DNA of 64,000 nucleotides from Actinomycetaceae bacterium (GCA_030532515.1 JAUNKY010000005.1:29990-93989); one strand, 5' to 3'; shown: positions 1 through 8,943, counted from the stretch's first letter. Notes: generated by a model not told the origin, from the letters alone. A program made the numbers and translations.

Positions 1-623
1 CGTTTGGCCCGTGAATAATAGACGGAAGTTGAGTTGAAACCCACCAGCGGAACCAGACCGCGCAAAAACAGGTTTACCTCTTTGAAATTCGCAAACTCGT
101 TTAACACCTTTGCAGAAATCAACCGGTAGTCAGCATGGTTAAATACTGCCTGGACGCCCATTGCATTCAACAGGCGGTAGAAAGACTCTGCTGTGAAGCG
201 CTTAAAGAAAGAATCAGTGGAACGGTCATTGCGAACCCCGTAAACAACTTCTGCGCCGCCGTGGTAAGCACGTACCATCTCGTCCATCGCATTCAGATCA
301 TCCTGCCCATCAGCGTCAATTGAGATGGTGATATCGCAGTGGGAACGCATTTCCAAAAGCCCCGCTAAAACCGCGTTCTGGTGTCCGCGGTTGCGGCTTT
401 GACGTAGCCCCCGAACCTGCTTATTCTCTGCCGCGTAGGCTTCGATCAGCTGCCAGGTATTGTCTTTGGAACCGTCGTCTACGAAAGTGATAAATGAATC
501 TGCGGACACTAGATTAGCGTCGATCAAATTGGCAAGTTTTGCCATAAAGAGGGGATAGGTTTGTCGCAATGCCTGTTCCTCGTTATAACAGGGCACGATA
601 ATCGCTAAAACCGGAAGAACCAT
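1..623 (-). CDS. Glycosyltransferase family 2 (DPM1/GtrB-like), partial, cut by left edge
   Basis: The minus strand is open from an ATG at 623 to the window edge, giving at least 207 residues. The N-terminus reads VLPVLAIIVPCYNEE, the usual GT-A opening. It is followed by VDDGSKDNT near residue 48 and SIDADGQDDL near residue 100, the nucleotide-sugar and metal-binding acidic motifs of family 2 glycosyltransferases. The pattern fits polyprenyl-phosphate sugar transferases (GtrB, DPM1, YfdH types), which load a sugar from a nucleotide donor onto a lipid phosphate at the membrane. The C-terminal part, where GtrB-like proteins carry two membrane helices, lies outside the window, so the acceptor cannot be judged. 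The gene is divergent from the YfcC transporter. Confidence 0.85.
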   Translation of the reverse strand, partial: MVLPVLAIIVPCYNEEQALRQTYPLFMAKLANLIDANLVSADSFITFVDDGSKDNTWQLIEAYAAENKQVRGLRQSRNRGHQNAVLAGLLEMRSHCDITISIDADGQDDLNAMDEMVRAYHGGAEVVYGVRNDRSTDSFFKRFTAESFYRLLNAMGVQAVFNHADYRLISAKVLNEFANFKEVNLFLRGLVPLVGFNSTSVYYSRAK

Positions 624-784
624 AACGAACTCTAATCTATTTTTCTATATCGCCCGCGGGCGGAAAACAAAGTGAATGCAATCATAGTCTAGCAACGCTT
701 AGGAAAAGCAGTGGATTCTAACCGCTAAACAACTATGCTAGAAACGCAAAATGTCACTGAAAAATAGGGAAGTAGAAGCAAGGC
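624..784. promoter_or_regulatory. Divergent intergenic region with a GC palindrome
   Basis: This 161-bp gap separates two divergent genes. It holds a perfect 12-bp palindrome, CGCCCGCGGGCG, at 651-662, just upstream of the glycosyltransferase start. A possible -10 hexamer TATGCT (734-739) faces the YfcC gene, with no good -35. A regulator cannot be named. Confidence 0.3.
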
Positions 785-2407
785 GTGAGTAAAACAACTG
801 AAAAAATGGTCGCCCCGGCGAATGAAAAGCCTCAGGCAGCGCCCTCGGGCAAAGAAAATAACCCGGTTGCAACGCAAACAACCCGACGCTTCGCCCTGCC
901 CACCGCCTTCTCAATTGTTTTCTTCCTCCTCATCCTGGCAGCAGTTGCCACCTGGTTCATCCCTGCCGGAAGCTACGCCAAACTCACCTACGACGCCCAA
1001 GCTGAAGCATTTACGGTAACTGCCCCGGATAAAACCGAAACAACTCTCCCAGCTACCCAAGCTTCCCTAGACCAGCTTCAGGTGCAAATTCAGTTAGAAA
1101 ACTTCACCTCTGGCACTATTACTAAACCGGTTTCTATCCCCGGAACGTACGCGGAACTAGCCGCAACTCCGGTAAGCATCCCCGATATTTTCCACGCTAT
1201 GGTGTCAGGAACTATTGAAGCTTCCGACATCATGATCTTTATCATGATTCTTTCGGGACTGATTGGGGTAGTCCAAGTTTCAGGCACCTTTGAATCGGGG
1301 CTGCGCGCCCTGACCCAACGTACAAAGGGCCGCGAATTCACTCTGATTGCTACCGTCTCTATCCTGATGCAGATTGCCGGCACCACCTTAGGGCTTGAAG
1401 AAGAAGCCTTAGCGTTCTATCCCATTTTGGTCCCTATTTTCATTGCCTTAGGGTATGACGCGATTGTGGCCATGGCAGCCATCTTCCTCTCTGGCGCGAT
1501 GGGTACCGCCTTTTCAACAATCAACCCTTTTTCGGCAATTATCGCGTCAAACGCTGCGGGTATCTCATTCACCGAAGGTATTTGGTGGCGCCTGGGTGGC
1601 TGGTTCATTGCCGTTTGCGTGCTGGTTCCCTACATCTATTTCTATGCTCGCAAAGTAAAAGCCGACCCGACCGCCTCATACGCCTATGAAAACCGTGCCG
1701 AGTTCTTAGCCCACTGGAAAGTCGATTTAGCGCAAGTAATGCCACAGAACTTCACCTGGCGCCAGCGCCTCATCCTGACGCTTTTCATCGCTGGTTTCCC
1801 CATCATGATGTGGGGAGTTACCAACTGGGGCTGGTGGTTTTCAGAAATGGCCGTATCTTTCTTAACCATCACCGTCTTGGTGATTGCTGTAGCAGTGATC
1901 GGTAACCCGCACCTTTCTGAAAAACAAGCGGTGGAAGCCTTCTTAAAAGCAGCTGCCGAAATGGTGGGAGTAACCATGATTATTGGCATGGCCCGCGCGG
2001 TTAACCTGCTACTGGCTAAAGGACAGGTGTCTGACACTATTCTTAACTGGGCTACAGACTTGGTTTCACAAATGAACGGTCCGGCCTTCATTTTAGTGAT
2101 GATGTTAATGTTCTGTGTCCTGGGATTCTTTGTCCCCTCATCTTCCGGGCTGGCAGTGCTGGCGATGCCTATTTTGGCTCCGTTAGCTGACGCCGTGGGC
2201 ATTCCCCGCTTCATTGTCGTCTCTGCCTACCAGTGGGGACAGTACTCAATGCTTTTGATCGCCCCCACAGGGCTGGTGATGGTGACGCTACAAATGATGC
2301 GGATGCAGTACAACCAGTGGCTAAAGTTTGTCTGGCCAATGGTGGCGTTCCTATTTAGCTTCGCCGCCGTCCTGCTGGTGATGCAGGTGCTGTTCTATGG
2401 GCCGTAG
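785..2407 (+). CDS. YfcC family transporter (C4-dicarboxylate anaerobic carrier fold)
   Basis: This 540-residue membrane protein begins at GTG 785. An ATG at 809 is an alternative start, since no strong ribosome site decides. A charged cytoplasmic N-terminus of about 35 residues leads into a first helix ending in WFIPAGSY, the hallmark of the YfcC/DcuC-like superfamily (PF03606). An extracytoplasmic segment and then about ten more hydrophobic helices follow. Typical motifs are GTTLGLEEE (about residue 200) and FFVPSSSGLAVLAMPI (about 455). YfcC proteins are secondary carriers, often annotated as basic amino acid or arginine/ornithine transporters; the substrate here is not determinable. It stands alone, with a minus-strand gene close downstream. 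Confidence 0.85.
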   Translation: MSKTTEKMVAPANEKPQAAPSGKENNPVATQTTRRFALPTAFSIVFFLLILAAVATWFIPAGSYAKLTYDAQAEAFTVTAPDKTETTLPATQASLDQLQVQIQLENFTSGTITKPVSIPGTYAELAATPVSIPDIFHAMVSGTIEASDIMIFIMILSGLIGVVQVSGTFESGLRALTQRTKGREFTLIATVSILMQIAGTTLGLEEEALAFYPILVPIFIALGYDAIVAMAAIFLSGAMGTAFSTINPFSAIIASNAAGISFTEGIWWRLGGWFIAVCVLVPYIYFYARKVKADPTASYAYENRAEFLAHWKVDLAQVMPQNFTWRQRLILTLFIAGFPIMMWGVTNWGWWFSEMAVSFLTITVLVIAVAVIGNPHLSEKQAVEAFLKAAAEMVGVTMIIGMARAVNLLLAKGQVSDTILNWATDLVSQMNGPAFILVMMLMFCVLGFFVPSSSGLAVLAMPILAPLADAVGIPRFIVVSAYQWGQYSMLLIAPTGLVMVTLQMMRMQYNQWLKFVWPMVAFLFSFAAVLLVMQVLFYGP

Positions 2408-2408
2408 C

Positions 2409-2467
2409 CTCTTTAGAGAGCTGGCAGGCTCTTTAGGGAACTAATAGGTTCTTTAAAAACTAGCCGG
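2409..2467. repeat. Three tandem copies of a ~20-bp repeat between convergent genes
   Basis: Units are 2409-2428 (CTCTTTAGAGAGCTGGCAGG), 2429-2448 (CTCTTTAGGGAACTAATAGG) and 2449-2467 (TTCTTTAAAAACTAGCCGG, one base shorter). The third copy overlaps the stop codon of the minus-strand gene. Neighbouring copies can pair (AGAGAGC with GCTCTTT, AGGGAAC with GTTCTTT, partly by G-T pairs), so the array could act as a weak bidirectional terminator. That role is inference. Confidence 0.55.
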
Positions 2468-3098
2468 CCAGTTCTTGGGCGCGAATACCCTCTGCATCTA
2501 AACCGGGTTCAACCCAGACAACTCGGCGTCCACAGCTCCAAGCCGCCCAGATAAGCTCAATGTAATTAGCTTCACCACCGGTTAAAAACACTGGTCCGGC
2601 GCCCTCGGGAAGAACTGCCCCAGCTACCTGAAAACCCGCGCTTACTGGGAAAAGGAATCCGTCCGCTTGGGAATTAATTTCTGCAATCGCATCTGCGGCC
2701 CCAGCAACTGGTTCCCCCAGCCAACGCAGTGCTAAGGGCCCCATATCCTGCAGTAAAACTGGCAAACCTACCTGCTCAGCTAAAATATCTGCCGCGGTAG
2801 GAGCCGAAGCAGTTACTACCAGGTCAGCGCTTGACGCGTCATTTAGAGAGAAAGAAACCTCACTGCCAGCTAATTGTGCTCCCAGCACCCAAAAGGCGGT
2901 CCGCCAAGACTGAGGCAAGTCGAAAACGATTAAAGCGCCGGAATCTTCCCCAAACTCAGCGTTCAGGTAGTTAGCGGTTTTTGCCAGCCAACGATAGATA
3001 ACTGGGCCGGTAAACTCTAAACGCCCTGCTTTGGCATACCAAGTCAAGAGGGAAGTAGGGGCAGATGCTAACCTGTCTAACTGGGAAATAACTGACAT
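2460..3098 (-). CDS. TIGR03089 family protein (truncated AMP-binding-like)
   Basis: The predicted protein of 212 residues starts at ATG 3098 (MSVISQLDRL). A GTG at 3170 would add 24 residues that look like promoter DNA rather than protein. The length and the sequence around FDLPQSWRTAFWVLGAQLAGSEV match the actinobacterial TIGR03089 family. Its members resemble the N-terminal part of acyl-CoA synthetases (AMP-binding enzymes) but lack the adenylate-forming motifs, so no reaction can be assigned. In related genomes the family lies near cell-wall sugar and whiB2 genes, as here. It is divergent from whiB2. Confidence 0.75.
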   Translation of the reverse strand: MSVISQLDRLASAPTSLLTWYAKAGRLEFTGPVIYRWLAKTANYLNAEFGEDSGALIVFDLPQSWRTAFWVLGAQLAGSEVSFSLNDASSADLVVTASAPTAADILAEQVGLPVLLQDMGPLALRWLGEPVAGAADAIAEINSQADGFLFPVSAGFQVAGAVLPEGAGPVFLTGGEANYIELIWAAWSCGRRVVWVEPGLDAEGIRAQELAG

Positions 3099-3188
3099 TT
3101 TCAGGGCTTTCAGCTGGTTGTAGCAGGGGGAAACGCCACTGCCATAAATCTTATAAAAGGTCAATACCACATTCAGCTTGACTTAGGG

Positions 3189-3208
3189 GAATTACACGCG
3201 TGTAATTC
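3189..3208. promoter_or_regulatory. Perfect 20-bp palindromic operator candidate upstream of whiB2
   Basis: GAATTACACGCGTGTAATTC is a perfect inverted repeat with no spacer. It lies 37-56 bases before the whiB2 start, between TTGACT (3178-3183) and TATAAG (3209-3214). Those two hexamers are 25 bases apart, too far to be a standard promoter pair. The position between divergent genes suggests a dimeric regulator site; the regulator is unknown. Confidence 0.5.
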
Positions 3209-3244
3209 TATAAGGAAATATTTTTTATCTGAAGGGACACGCTT

Positions 3245-3526
3245 GTGTGGAATATTCTAGGTGACGGACCACTGGTCGTTGATGCCTTCAAAGCCGCACT
3301 CGGCGACGGTCCTTTAGCATGGCAGGCAAACGCCCTATGCGCACAGACTGATCCGGAAGCATTCTTCCCCGAAAAAGGTGGCTCAACCCGCGAAGCAAAG
3401 GCCGTTTGCCAAGCCTGTGAGGTACGTCAAGAATGCTTAGAATACGCCTTGTTGAACGATGAACGCTTCGGCATCTGGGGCGGTCTGTCAGAACGTGAAC
3501 GTCGTCGAAAGAAACGCCAAGGCTAG
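3245..3526 (+). CDS. whiB2: WhiB2/WhmD-type transcriptional regulator
   Basis: A 93-residue iron-sulfur protein of the WhiB family. Four cysteines at 32, 55, 58 and 64 (spacing C-x22-C-x2-C-x5-C) bind a 4Fe-4S cluster. The GIWGG turn (residues 76-80) and the basic tail ERRRKKRQG complete the family layout. The body AQTDPEAFFPEKGG is characteristic of WhiB2/WhmD, which controls septation and division in mycobacteria and Streptomyces. Start GTG 3245 follows AAGGGA at a good distance. The hexapeptide LGDGPL occurs twice before the first cysteine. The next genes match the mycobacterial whiB2 neighbourhood, which supports the subtype. Confidence 0.9.
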   Translation: MWNILGDGPLVVDAFKAALGDGPLAWQANALCAQTDPEAFFPEKGGSTREAKAVCQACEVRQECLEYALLNDERFGIWGGLSERERRRKKRQG

Positions 3527-3562
3527 GAGCCTGAGGCAAGGAGTTAATCATAAAGGGGTCTC

Positions 3563-6500
3563 ATGAGTGAGCCAACCGTAGCTGCCCTCGTCGTAACACG
3601 AGGGCTTACTCCATATTTACACCGAACTGTTTCCTCACTGCTGGCCCAATCGCGGCGGCCGGAAATGGTTATCGTTGTAAACACTTCAAATACGGTATTA
3701 AAACCCATTAAAGGGTTAGAAATCCTCAACGCCCCCCAAGTAGAAACGTTCAACGAAGCCATCACCCGCGCCATTGAAGCCTACCCGGTTTTAGACCGCG
3801 TCCAATGGCTGTGGTTCCTACACGACGACTCTGCCCCCGAACAACGCTGTTTAGAGTTCCTTTTAGACGCCACCAAAGCCGGCTTAACCACGGCGGTAGT
3901 AGGCCCCAAACACGTGGCCTGGTCAAGTGAAGACCGCATCCTCGAAGTCGGCATCAAAGCCACCCGTTCAGGGCGGCGCCTCTCAGTCGAATCCTACGAC
4001 GAAATCGACCAAGGACAGTACGACAATCTTTCTGACGTTTTAGCCGTGGGAACTGCCGGCATGCTGGTAGATGCGCAGGTATGGCGTGAAAGCGGCGGTT
4101 TTGACCCGCATTTAACCCCTTTCGGCGAAGGCCTAGAATTCTGCCGCCGCGTGCGTTTAGGAGGCCACCGGGTAGTCGTAGTCCCCCAAGCTAAACTTGC
4201 CCACGCCCGCGTTTCATACCGCGGCTTACGAAACGGCCAAGTGGCAGACCCAGACCGCTCTTTCAAAGATCGACGTTTTGCCCAGCTATACAACGGCTTA
4301 ATTTTAAGAAACCTGCCATTTTTTATCGCTAGCTTGATTTTGCTGCCCCTGTGGACCCTGTTCAGAGCCGGGGCGCGTCTGCTCCAAAAACGCCCTGAAC
4401 TGGCATTTGCTGAACTGGGCGCAATGACTAAACTCTATGGTTCGCTGAACGCTTTGAATAATGCGCGCTTGCGTAACCGCAACTATGCCAAGGTGCCAGT
4501 TTCGGTTTTGAAAACGTTGGAAGCCACCCACTTCGAGGTAAACCGCAACCAACGACTGGAAAACCGTAAAGAACGCCAGGATCAACCGGCCGCGCAACTA
4601 GAACCAATTGCCGCCGCCCTGTTGAAACGTCACCGCGCCGTAAGTCACGGCACTTTCGCTGCGGGCGCTATCTTAGCCCTCTTAGGCGCCTGGTTCTACA
4701 CCCGGCAGTTTGCCGCCGGCATCAGCGGGGGAGCCTGGGCTAACCTTCCAGCCGATTACGGCACTCTCTTTTGGCAAGCCTGGTCGGGTTGGAACCTGGG
4801 TGGCAACGGTTACGTGCCTCCTGCTGATACCCTGCTGCCTGCCCTTAGCCTGCTCACAGCTCCTTTAGCGTTCTTCGGGGTCAGCCCCGCCACCCAGCTA
4901 GAATGGTTCTTCCGCTTGGCACCGGCACTGGCCTGGATCACTATGTATTGGGGCGCGCGCGTTATCACCCACCGCACCACCTGGCGTTTTGTCCTGGCGG
5001 TGCTGTGGGCCGCCAGCCCAGTCATGTTACTTTCTTGGGCAACTGGGCGCGTCTCCACCCTGCTGGTTGCGGTGTTCCTCCCACTTTTTGTGCGTGGCTG
5101 GATGCACTCATTACGCCAGATTGTGCCGTTGCAGATTAGGGGCGCATTCGCTGAAGAAGTCAGCTTAACTGACGGCGAACGCGACTACCCGTACGCAGCT
5201 TTAGCTTCTTTAGCCCTGCTGGTTATCGCCTCTGCCGCCCCGTGGACGTTAGTTTTGCTGGTGCCTTTATTACTGCTGTCCGCAGTTTTCAGCCGGGGGC
5301 GTCGCGCCGCCCAGATTATGCTGGCGATTCCGGCAGTGACGTTTACGCTGCCAGTATGGTTGCACGTTTTTGCTTCGGCAGGGAAGTCCCGCTGGCAGGT
5401 ACTCTATGCTGATACAGGTCGTCCTTTAGCTCACGCACAGCCGAATTCTTGGGAAGTCGGCTTTGGTCTACCGCAAGATAACTATTCTCTGACAGCCCCG
5501 TTTGCTGACCGCCTGCCAGAGTTCCTCAGCGCTTACAGCACTTTCCTTTGGTTGCTTCCCGGTGCCGTGGTATTTTTCGGAGCCGTCTTAGGGCTGTTTA
5601 ATCTGCAGCGCTGGACTGTGCGCGCCCGCTTGGCATTCCTAGTTGGCATTTTGGCAACTGCAGTGGGTATTTTCACTTCTCGCGTGCTGGTTGCCGAGGG
5701 CGGTGAACTAATCTTCGGTTGGGCTGGTATCGGTATTACCATTGCACTACTTGCTTGGATGCTGGCGGCTACAGGTTCGATTCCTAACCTAGTTTTGGTA
5801 GAACCTCTGCACACGTATCGTTCCCGACGCAGAAGAGAAAAAGCCGTTAAACGTCGTGAACGTGCTGAACGCAAACAGGCGAAAGAAACTGAGGAACTTC
5901 CTGAAACGCCAACTTTCGTTGCAGATGAAGCTGAAGAAACCGGTGTAAACCAGGCGTTGCTCACCACTTCGATTCCGAAAGTGGTGCCACGCGAACTGGA
6001 TTTGAACGCTACTTCACTGGTGGAACGTTCTGCTTTCCGCTTCCAGGTAATTACCCTGGCAGTTGTTAGTGTAATCGCGTTACTTCCCGCTTTCTTATGG
6101 TTCCCCCAAGCACAGCAACTGAGCGGGCAGGTAAGCGGTGCTCCCGAGTATTTGACGCCGGCAACCACCGTGGAAGCTCAGCAAAGCAGTCGTGCAGCCC
6201 GTTTCTTGAAACTGGCGGTTTCTGAAACTGGAGTAGAAGTGGAACTGTGGCGTGGCGATGGCCGGCAAATCGCCGATTCTACGCCTTGGGAGCGGATGGA
6301 AAAAGCGCGCTTAGTTGCGTCTAACCGCACTGGAAATCACTTTAATATCACCGAAAATGGTACTCCGGCTGAAGCTCAGCTGGCGAAGGTAGTTACCGAG
6401 CTACTGACAGCTCCTGACACAGTGAATGCTACGCAACTGCTAGAGCTGGGGATTGACGAAATCGCGTTAGAAACTAACTCTACTTTGGCTCGTGAACGGG

Positions 6501-6937
6501 CTTTACTAGCCTTGGACCGCGTCGGAGCTTTGACTCGTGCGGGTGAATCTGGCGCCGGTACTCTGTGGCGAGTGCGCCCTGCGGGAGTAGAACCAGCCCG
6601 CGTCTTCTTAAAGAGCCCGCAGGGTAAAGTAACGCCTCTGGCCGACCCCTCACAAGAGGCAGTAGCACTTCCACAAGAGATTGAAGCTGATTCTCTACTG
6701 GTAATTGCCGAACCTAAACACTCTGGTTGGGTTGCCAGCTTAAATGGGAAGGCATTGGAACCGGCAGAAAACGGTTGGCAGCAGGCGTTCAAACTCCCGG
6801 CTGAGACTGGCCACGTGCGTATCACCTGGTATGCGGATTGGCTGCCAGTTTGGTGGTTCAGCGCCGCCAGCGCCCTGATTGGCTTATTTGTGGGAGCAAT
6901 CCCGGTATCTGGAAGGGGACGACGCGATGTCGACTGA
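3563..6937 (+). CDS. Large glycosyltransferase family 2 / multispanning membrane protein
   Basis: A 1124-residue protein with an AAAGGGG ribosome site before ATG 3563. Residues 1 to about 250 form a GT2 domain: VAALVVTRG opening, acidic motif WFLHDDSAPE near residue 92, and GFDPHLTPFGEGLEFCRRVR in the acceptor region. A helix near 245-265 follows. From about 355 to 740 there are many hydrophobic helices, then a charged cytoplasmic-looking stretch (about 750-815), another helix near 830, an extracytoplasmic domain and a last helix near 1100. Related actinobacterial proteins sit next to whiB2 and a DUF5719 gene, and an envelope polysaccharide or arabinogalactan-like role is suspected. Substrate and acceptor are unknown. 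The 3' end overlaps the next gene by 11 bases. Confidence 0.8.
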   Translation: MSEPTVAALVVTRGLTPYLHRTVSSLLAQSRRPEMVIVVNTSNTVLKPIKGLEILNAPQVETFNEAITRAIEAYPVLDRVQWLWFLHDDSAPEQRCLEFLLDATKAGLTTAVVGPKHVAWSSEDRILEVGIKATRSGRRLSVESYDEIDQGQYDNLSDVLAVGTAGMLVDAQVWRESGGFDPHLTPFGEGLEFCRRVRLGGHRVVVVPQAKLAHARVSYRGLRNGQVADPDRSFKDRRFAQLYNGLILRNLPFFIASLILLPLWTLFRAGARLLQKRPELAFAELGAMTKLYGSLNALNNARLRNRNYAKVPVSVLKTLEATHFEVNRNQRLENRKERQDQPAAQLEPIAAALLKRHRAVSHGTFAAGAILALLGAWFYTRQFAAGISGGAWANLPADYGTLFWQAWSGWNLGGNGYVPPADTLLPALSLLTAPLAFFGVSPATQLEWFFRLAPALAWITMYWGARVITHRTTWRFVLAVLWAASPVMLLSWATGRVSTLLVAVFLPLFVRGWMHSLRQIVPLQIRGAFAEEVSLTDGERDYPYAALASLALLVIASAAPWTLVLLVPLLLLSAVFSRGRRAAQIMLAIPAVTFTLPVWLHVFASAGKSRWQVLYADTGRPLAHAQPNSWEVGFGLPQDNYSLTAPFADRLPEFLSAYSTFLWLLPGAVVFFGAVLGLFNLQRWTVRARLAFLVGILATAVGIFTSRVLVAEGGELIFGWAGIGITIALLAWMLAATGSIPNLVLVEPLHTYRSRRRREKAVKRRERAERKQAKETEELPETPTFVADEAEETGVNQALLTTSIPKVVPRELDLNATSLVERSAFRFQVITLAVVSVIALLPAFLWFPQAQQLSGQVSGAPEYLTPATTVEAQQSSRAARFLKLAVSETGVEVELWRGDGRQIADSTPWERMEKARLVASNRTGNHFNITENGTPAEAQLAKVVTELLTAPDTVNATQLLELGIDEIALETNSTLARERALLALDRVGALTRAGESGAGTLWRVRPAGVEPARVFLKSPQGKVTPLADPSQEAVALPQEIEADSLLVIAEPKHSGWVASLNGKALEPAENGWQQAFKLPAETGHVRITWYADWLPVWWFSAASALIGLFVGAIPVSGRGRRDVD

Positions 6938-8456
6938 GGAAGCGAAGCAAAGTAACGAAGCTACCGCCACGGTTGCACAGGCAGACGAAGTCACCCCAGC
7001 CCCGGTAGAACCCAAGCTGGCAAAGCTAGTCTCAGCTGGCAAAGTAGTAGGGGTTTTCACTACCTTGGGAATTACCTCCATTGCGTTATTGGGGGCTTCA
7101 GCAATCACTTTTTCAGCTGACCTGTGGCTAAGCTCAGGAGCGAAATATGCGCGCGCTGATAAAGCCACGCTGCCAGTAGTGAGCCAAGCTAGCTTACCTG
7201 AGCACAGCTACCTCTTAGGCTGTATTCCTTATTTCCCAGATGCGAAAGGCGCCCCAGCAGGCTCTGCCAGCACCCAGGTATTTTCTGTTGAAGGCACTAC
7301 TATCACCGGCGTGAAACCTGCAGTCGCAGGTAAGTCCCCACTGATTAGCAGCGGTTTCACTGGTGGACGGAAGCTCAGTGGGATTGAGCCTTTGATCGTG
7401 GGAGTCTCTACGCAAAACACCAGTTCCTTTACCGGTAACTCGCTGGTAGCTTCTTCTTCTGAAACCCTAAAAGGAATCACCACCAGTGCCTGCCAAGTAG
7501 CGCGTAACCACCACTGGTTTGTGGCTGGGAATACAGACGTCGGGGAAGCTACTTTCCTAACCGTATTAAACCCCTCTGCTAATGCAACCCAGGTGACTTT
7601 ACAAGCCTGGAATAGCACTTCTAAGTTTGCGCATACGCCGACTTTAACGATTCCAGCTAATAGCGCGCAAACGGTTAACCTAGCCACCTATTTCCCCGGC
7701 GAAGCCCGTTTAGGCGTGCATGCAAGTGTCACCGGGCCGGGGGCAGTTATCGCCCTGCACTCTTCTGGCGATTCGGGGCTGGCCACCCGCGGTATGGAAA
7801 CAGTAAGCGCCGTAGAAACGCCCTCGAAAGAGAATGTATTCACCGGGATTGAAACTTCGGAAACTGACACGCGCATCCGCATCCTAAATCCGGGCAATGA
7901 ACCAGCCACCGCCACGATTGAGGTGGTCGACCCGCTGGGCACTAACGTACTTCCCGGGGCAAAAGACATTGAAATCGCCGGTTCCGCCGTTTTCGAACTG
8001 GATTTAGGTGGAATTGGTAAAGGTATGAAGACGATTATTCTGCGCTCTAACCAGCCTTTAGTTGCCAACGTTTCTGCCGCTTATGAAGGCGGGGATAAAG
8101 AAGATGCACAGATTATTGCTGACCGCACTATCTGGTCGAAAGCTAACCAAGTGTTTCAGCTAAAAGCCCAGGTTCCTCCGTTGCAAACCGGTGAAAAATC
8201 GCGGCAACTAGCGATTTATAATCCGGCGAATACCGCAATAAAACTGCAGTTGAACGGTAAAGAAGTGCAGATTCCGCGTAACTCCCAGCTGACTTTTGAA
8301 GCTAATGGAGAAACCGTAGAGATCGATTCTGCCCACCCGGTGTACGCTTCCTTACTGATTAAACGCATCGAGGGGAAGACCACGCTGGTAACTCGCCTAG
8401 AGTTAGAAGACCCGCGGGTGGCTCTGCCACCGTTGCAGGTAAGAGTTGGAAACTAA
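6927..8456 (+). CDS. DUF5719 family membrane-anchored protein
   Basis: The start is taken as ATG 6927, eight bases after GGAAGGGGA; an upstream in-frame start at 6879 has no such site. The 509-residue product has a cytoplasmic N-terminus of about 45 residues, one membrane helix (VGVFTTLGITSIALLGASA) and a long extracytoplasmic part rich in beta-type repeats. These include TFLTVLNPSANATQVTL and TRIRILNPGNEPATATI, which resemble each other. This matches the actinobacterial DUF5719 family encoded after the large GT2 membrane protein near whiB2. The overlap suggests translational coupling and a shared envelope task. No catalytic motif is visible. Confidence 0.8.
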   Translation: MSTEEAKQSNEATATVAQADEVTPAPVEPKLAKLVSAGKVVGVFTTLGITSIALLGASAITFSADLWLSSGAKYARADKATLPVVSQASLPEHSYLLGCIPYFPDAKGAPAGSASTQVFSVEGTTITGVKPAVAGKSPLISSGFTGGRKLSGIEPLIVGVSTQNTSSFTGNSLVASSSETLKGITTSACQVARNHHWFVAGNTDVGEATFLTVLNPSANATQVTLQAWNSTSKFAHTPTLTIPANSAQTVNLATYFPGEARLGVHASVTGPGAVIALHSSGDSGLATRGMETVSAVETPSKENVFTGIETSETDTRIRILNPGNEPATATIEVVDPLGTNVLPGAKDIEIAGSAVFELDLGGIGKGMKTIILRSNQPLVANVSAAYEGGDKEDAQIIADRTIWSKANQVFQLKAQVPPLQTGEKSRQLAIYNPANTAIKLQLNGKEVQIPRNSQLTFEANGETVEIDSAHPVYASLLIKRIEGKTTLVTRLELEDPRVALPPLQVRVGN

Positions 8457-8505
8457 CTTTACCGCCGCTTGCACAAAACCTGTAGGCGGGTGCTAAAAGA
8501 AAGGG

Positions 8506-8943
8506 TTATAAACGCCCTTTACCATGTAAGTCCGCTGCGGAAATACCGGTTAGTTCAGAGAGATTCTCAACCAGCAGCGTGCGGATTAACGCATGTAGAG
8601 GAGCGCCAATTTCGCGGAAAGTTGCCCTTCCGGCGCGCGCATGAATCGGCAGACGGTAAAAGATAATGCGCGCTTTTAACCCTACAGCTTTGGCCGCGGG
8701 AAAGTTACGGGCTAAACAAACTGCGTGGCTTTCCCAAGGAGCTGGGGCAGAGGGTGGGACATCTTCTAAAGCTACCTCAATCTCAGCGATCTGCGGGAAG
8801 CGCTGCTGGATTTCTTGGAAGTTCCAAGCCAAAATTTGGGCGAAAGAATCCTTCCAAGAAGCCCGCGCTGGAATCCCGGGTAAGAACAAAGGAGATCGTT
8901 GGGAACGTCCATGCCGGTTACGTCTTCTGGAAATTTCACGCAT
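8506..8943 (-). CDS. Zincin-like metallopeptidase family protein (Rv3259-like), motif degenerate
   Basis: The 145-residue minus-strand protein begins MREISRRRNR. It carries the family block IEVALEDVPPSAPAPWES and the later ARIIFYRLPIHARA, both typical of the actinobacterial Rv3259-like zincin family. Where zincins have HExxH, this protein reads LLVENLSELTG, so neither histidine is present and zinc hydrolysis is doubtful. That loss is common in this subfamily. It is convergent with the DUF5719 gene and divergent from the DUF3499 gene, an arrangement conserved around whiB2. Confidence 0.75.
   Translation of the reverse strand: MREISRRRNRHGRSQRSPLFLPGIPARASWKDSFAQILAWNFQEIQQRFPQIAEIEVALEDVPPSAPAPWESHAVCLARNFPAAKAVGLKARIIFYRLPIHARAGRATFREIGAPLHALIRTLLVENLSELTGISAADLHGKGRL

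Noticed and set aside
135..323. Plus-strand 62-residue ORF
   Set aside because: It lies antisense to the clear glycosyltransferase reading frame and has no recognisable features.
3178..3214. TTGACT...TATAAG as a standard promoter of whiB2
   Set aside because: The spacer would be 25 bases, too long for a housekeeping promoter; the palindrome between them is the more reliable signal.
5533..6168. Minus-strand ORF of 211 codons
   Set aside because: It is antisense to the GT2 membrane protein, serine/threonine-rich and without family features; the plus-strand frame is clearly coding.
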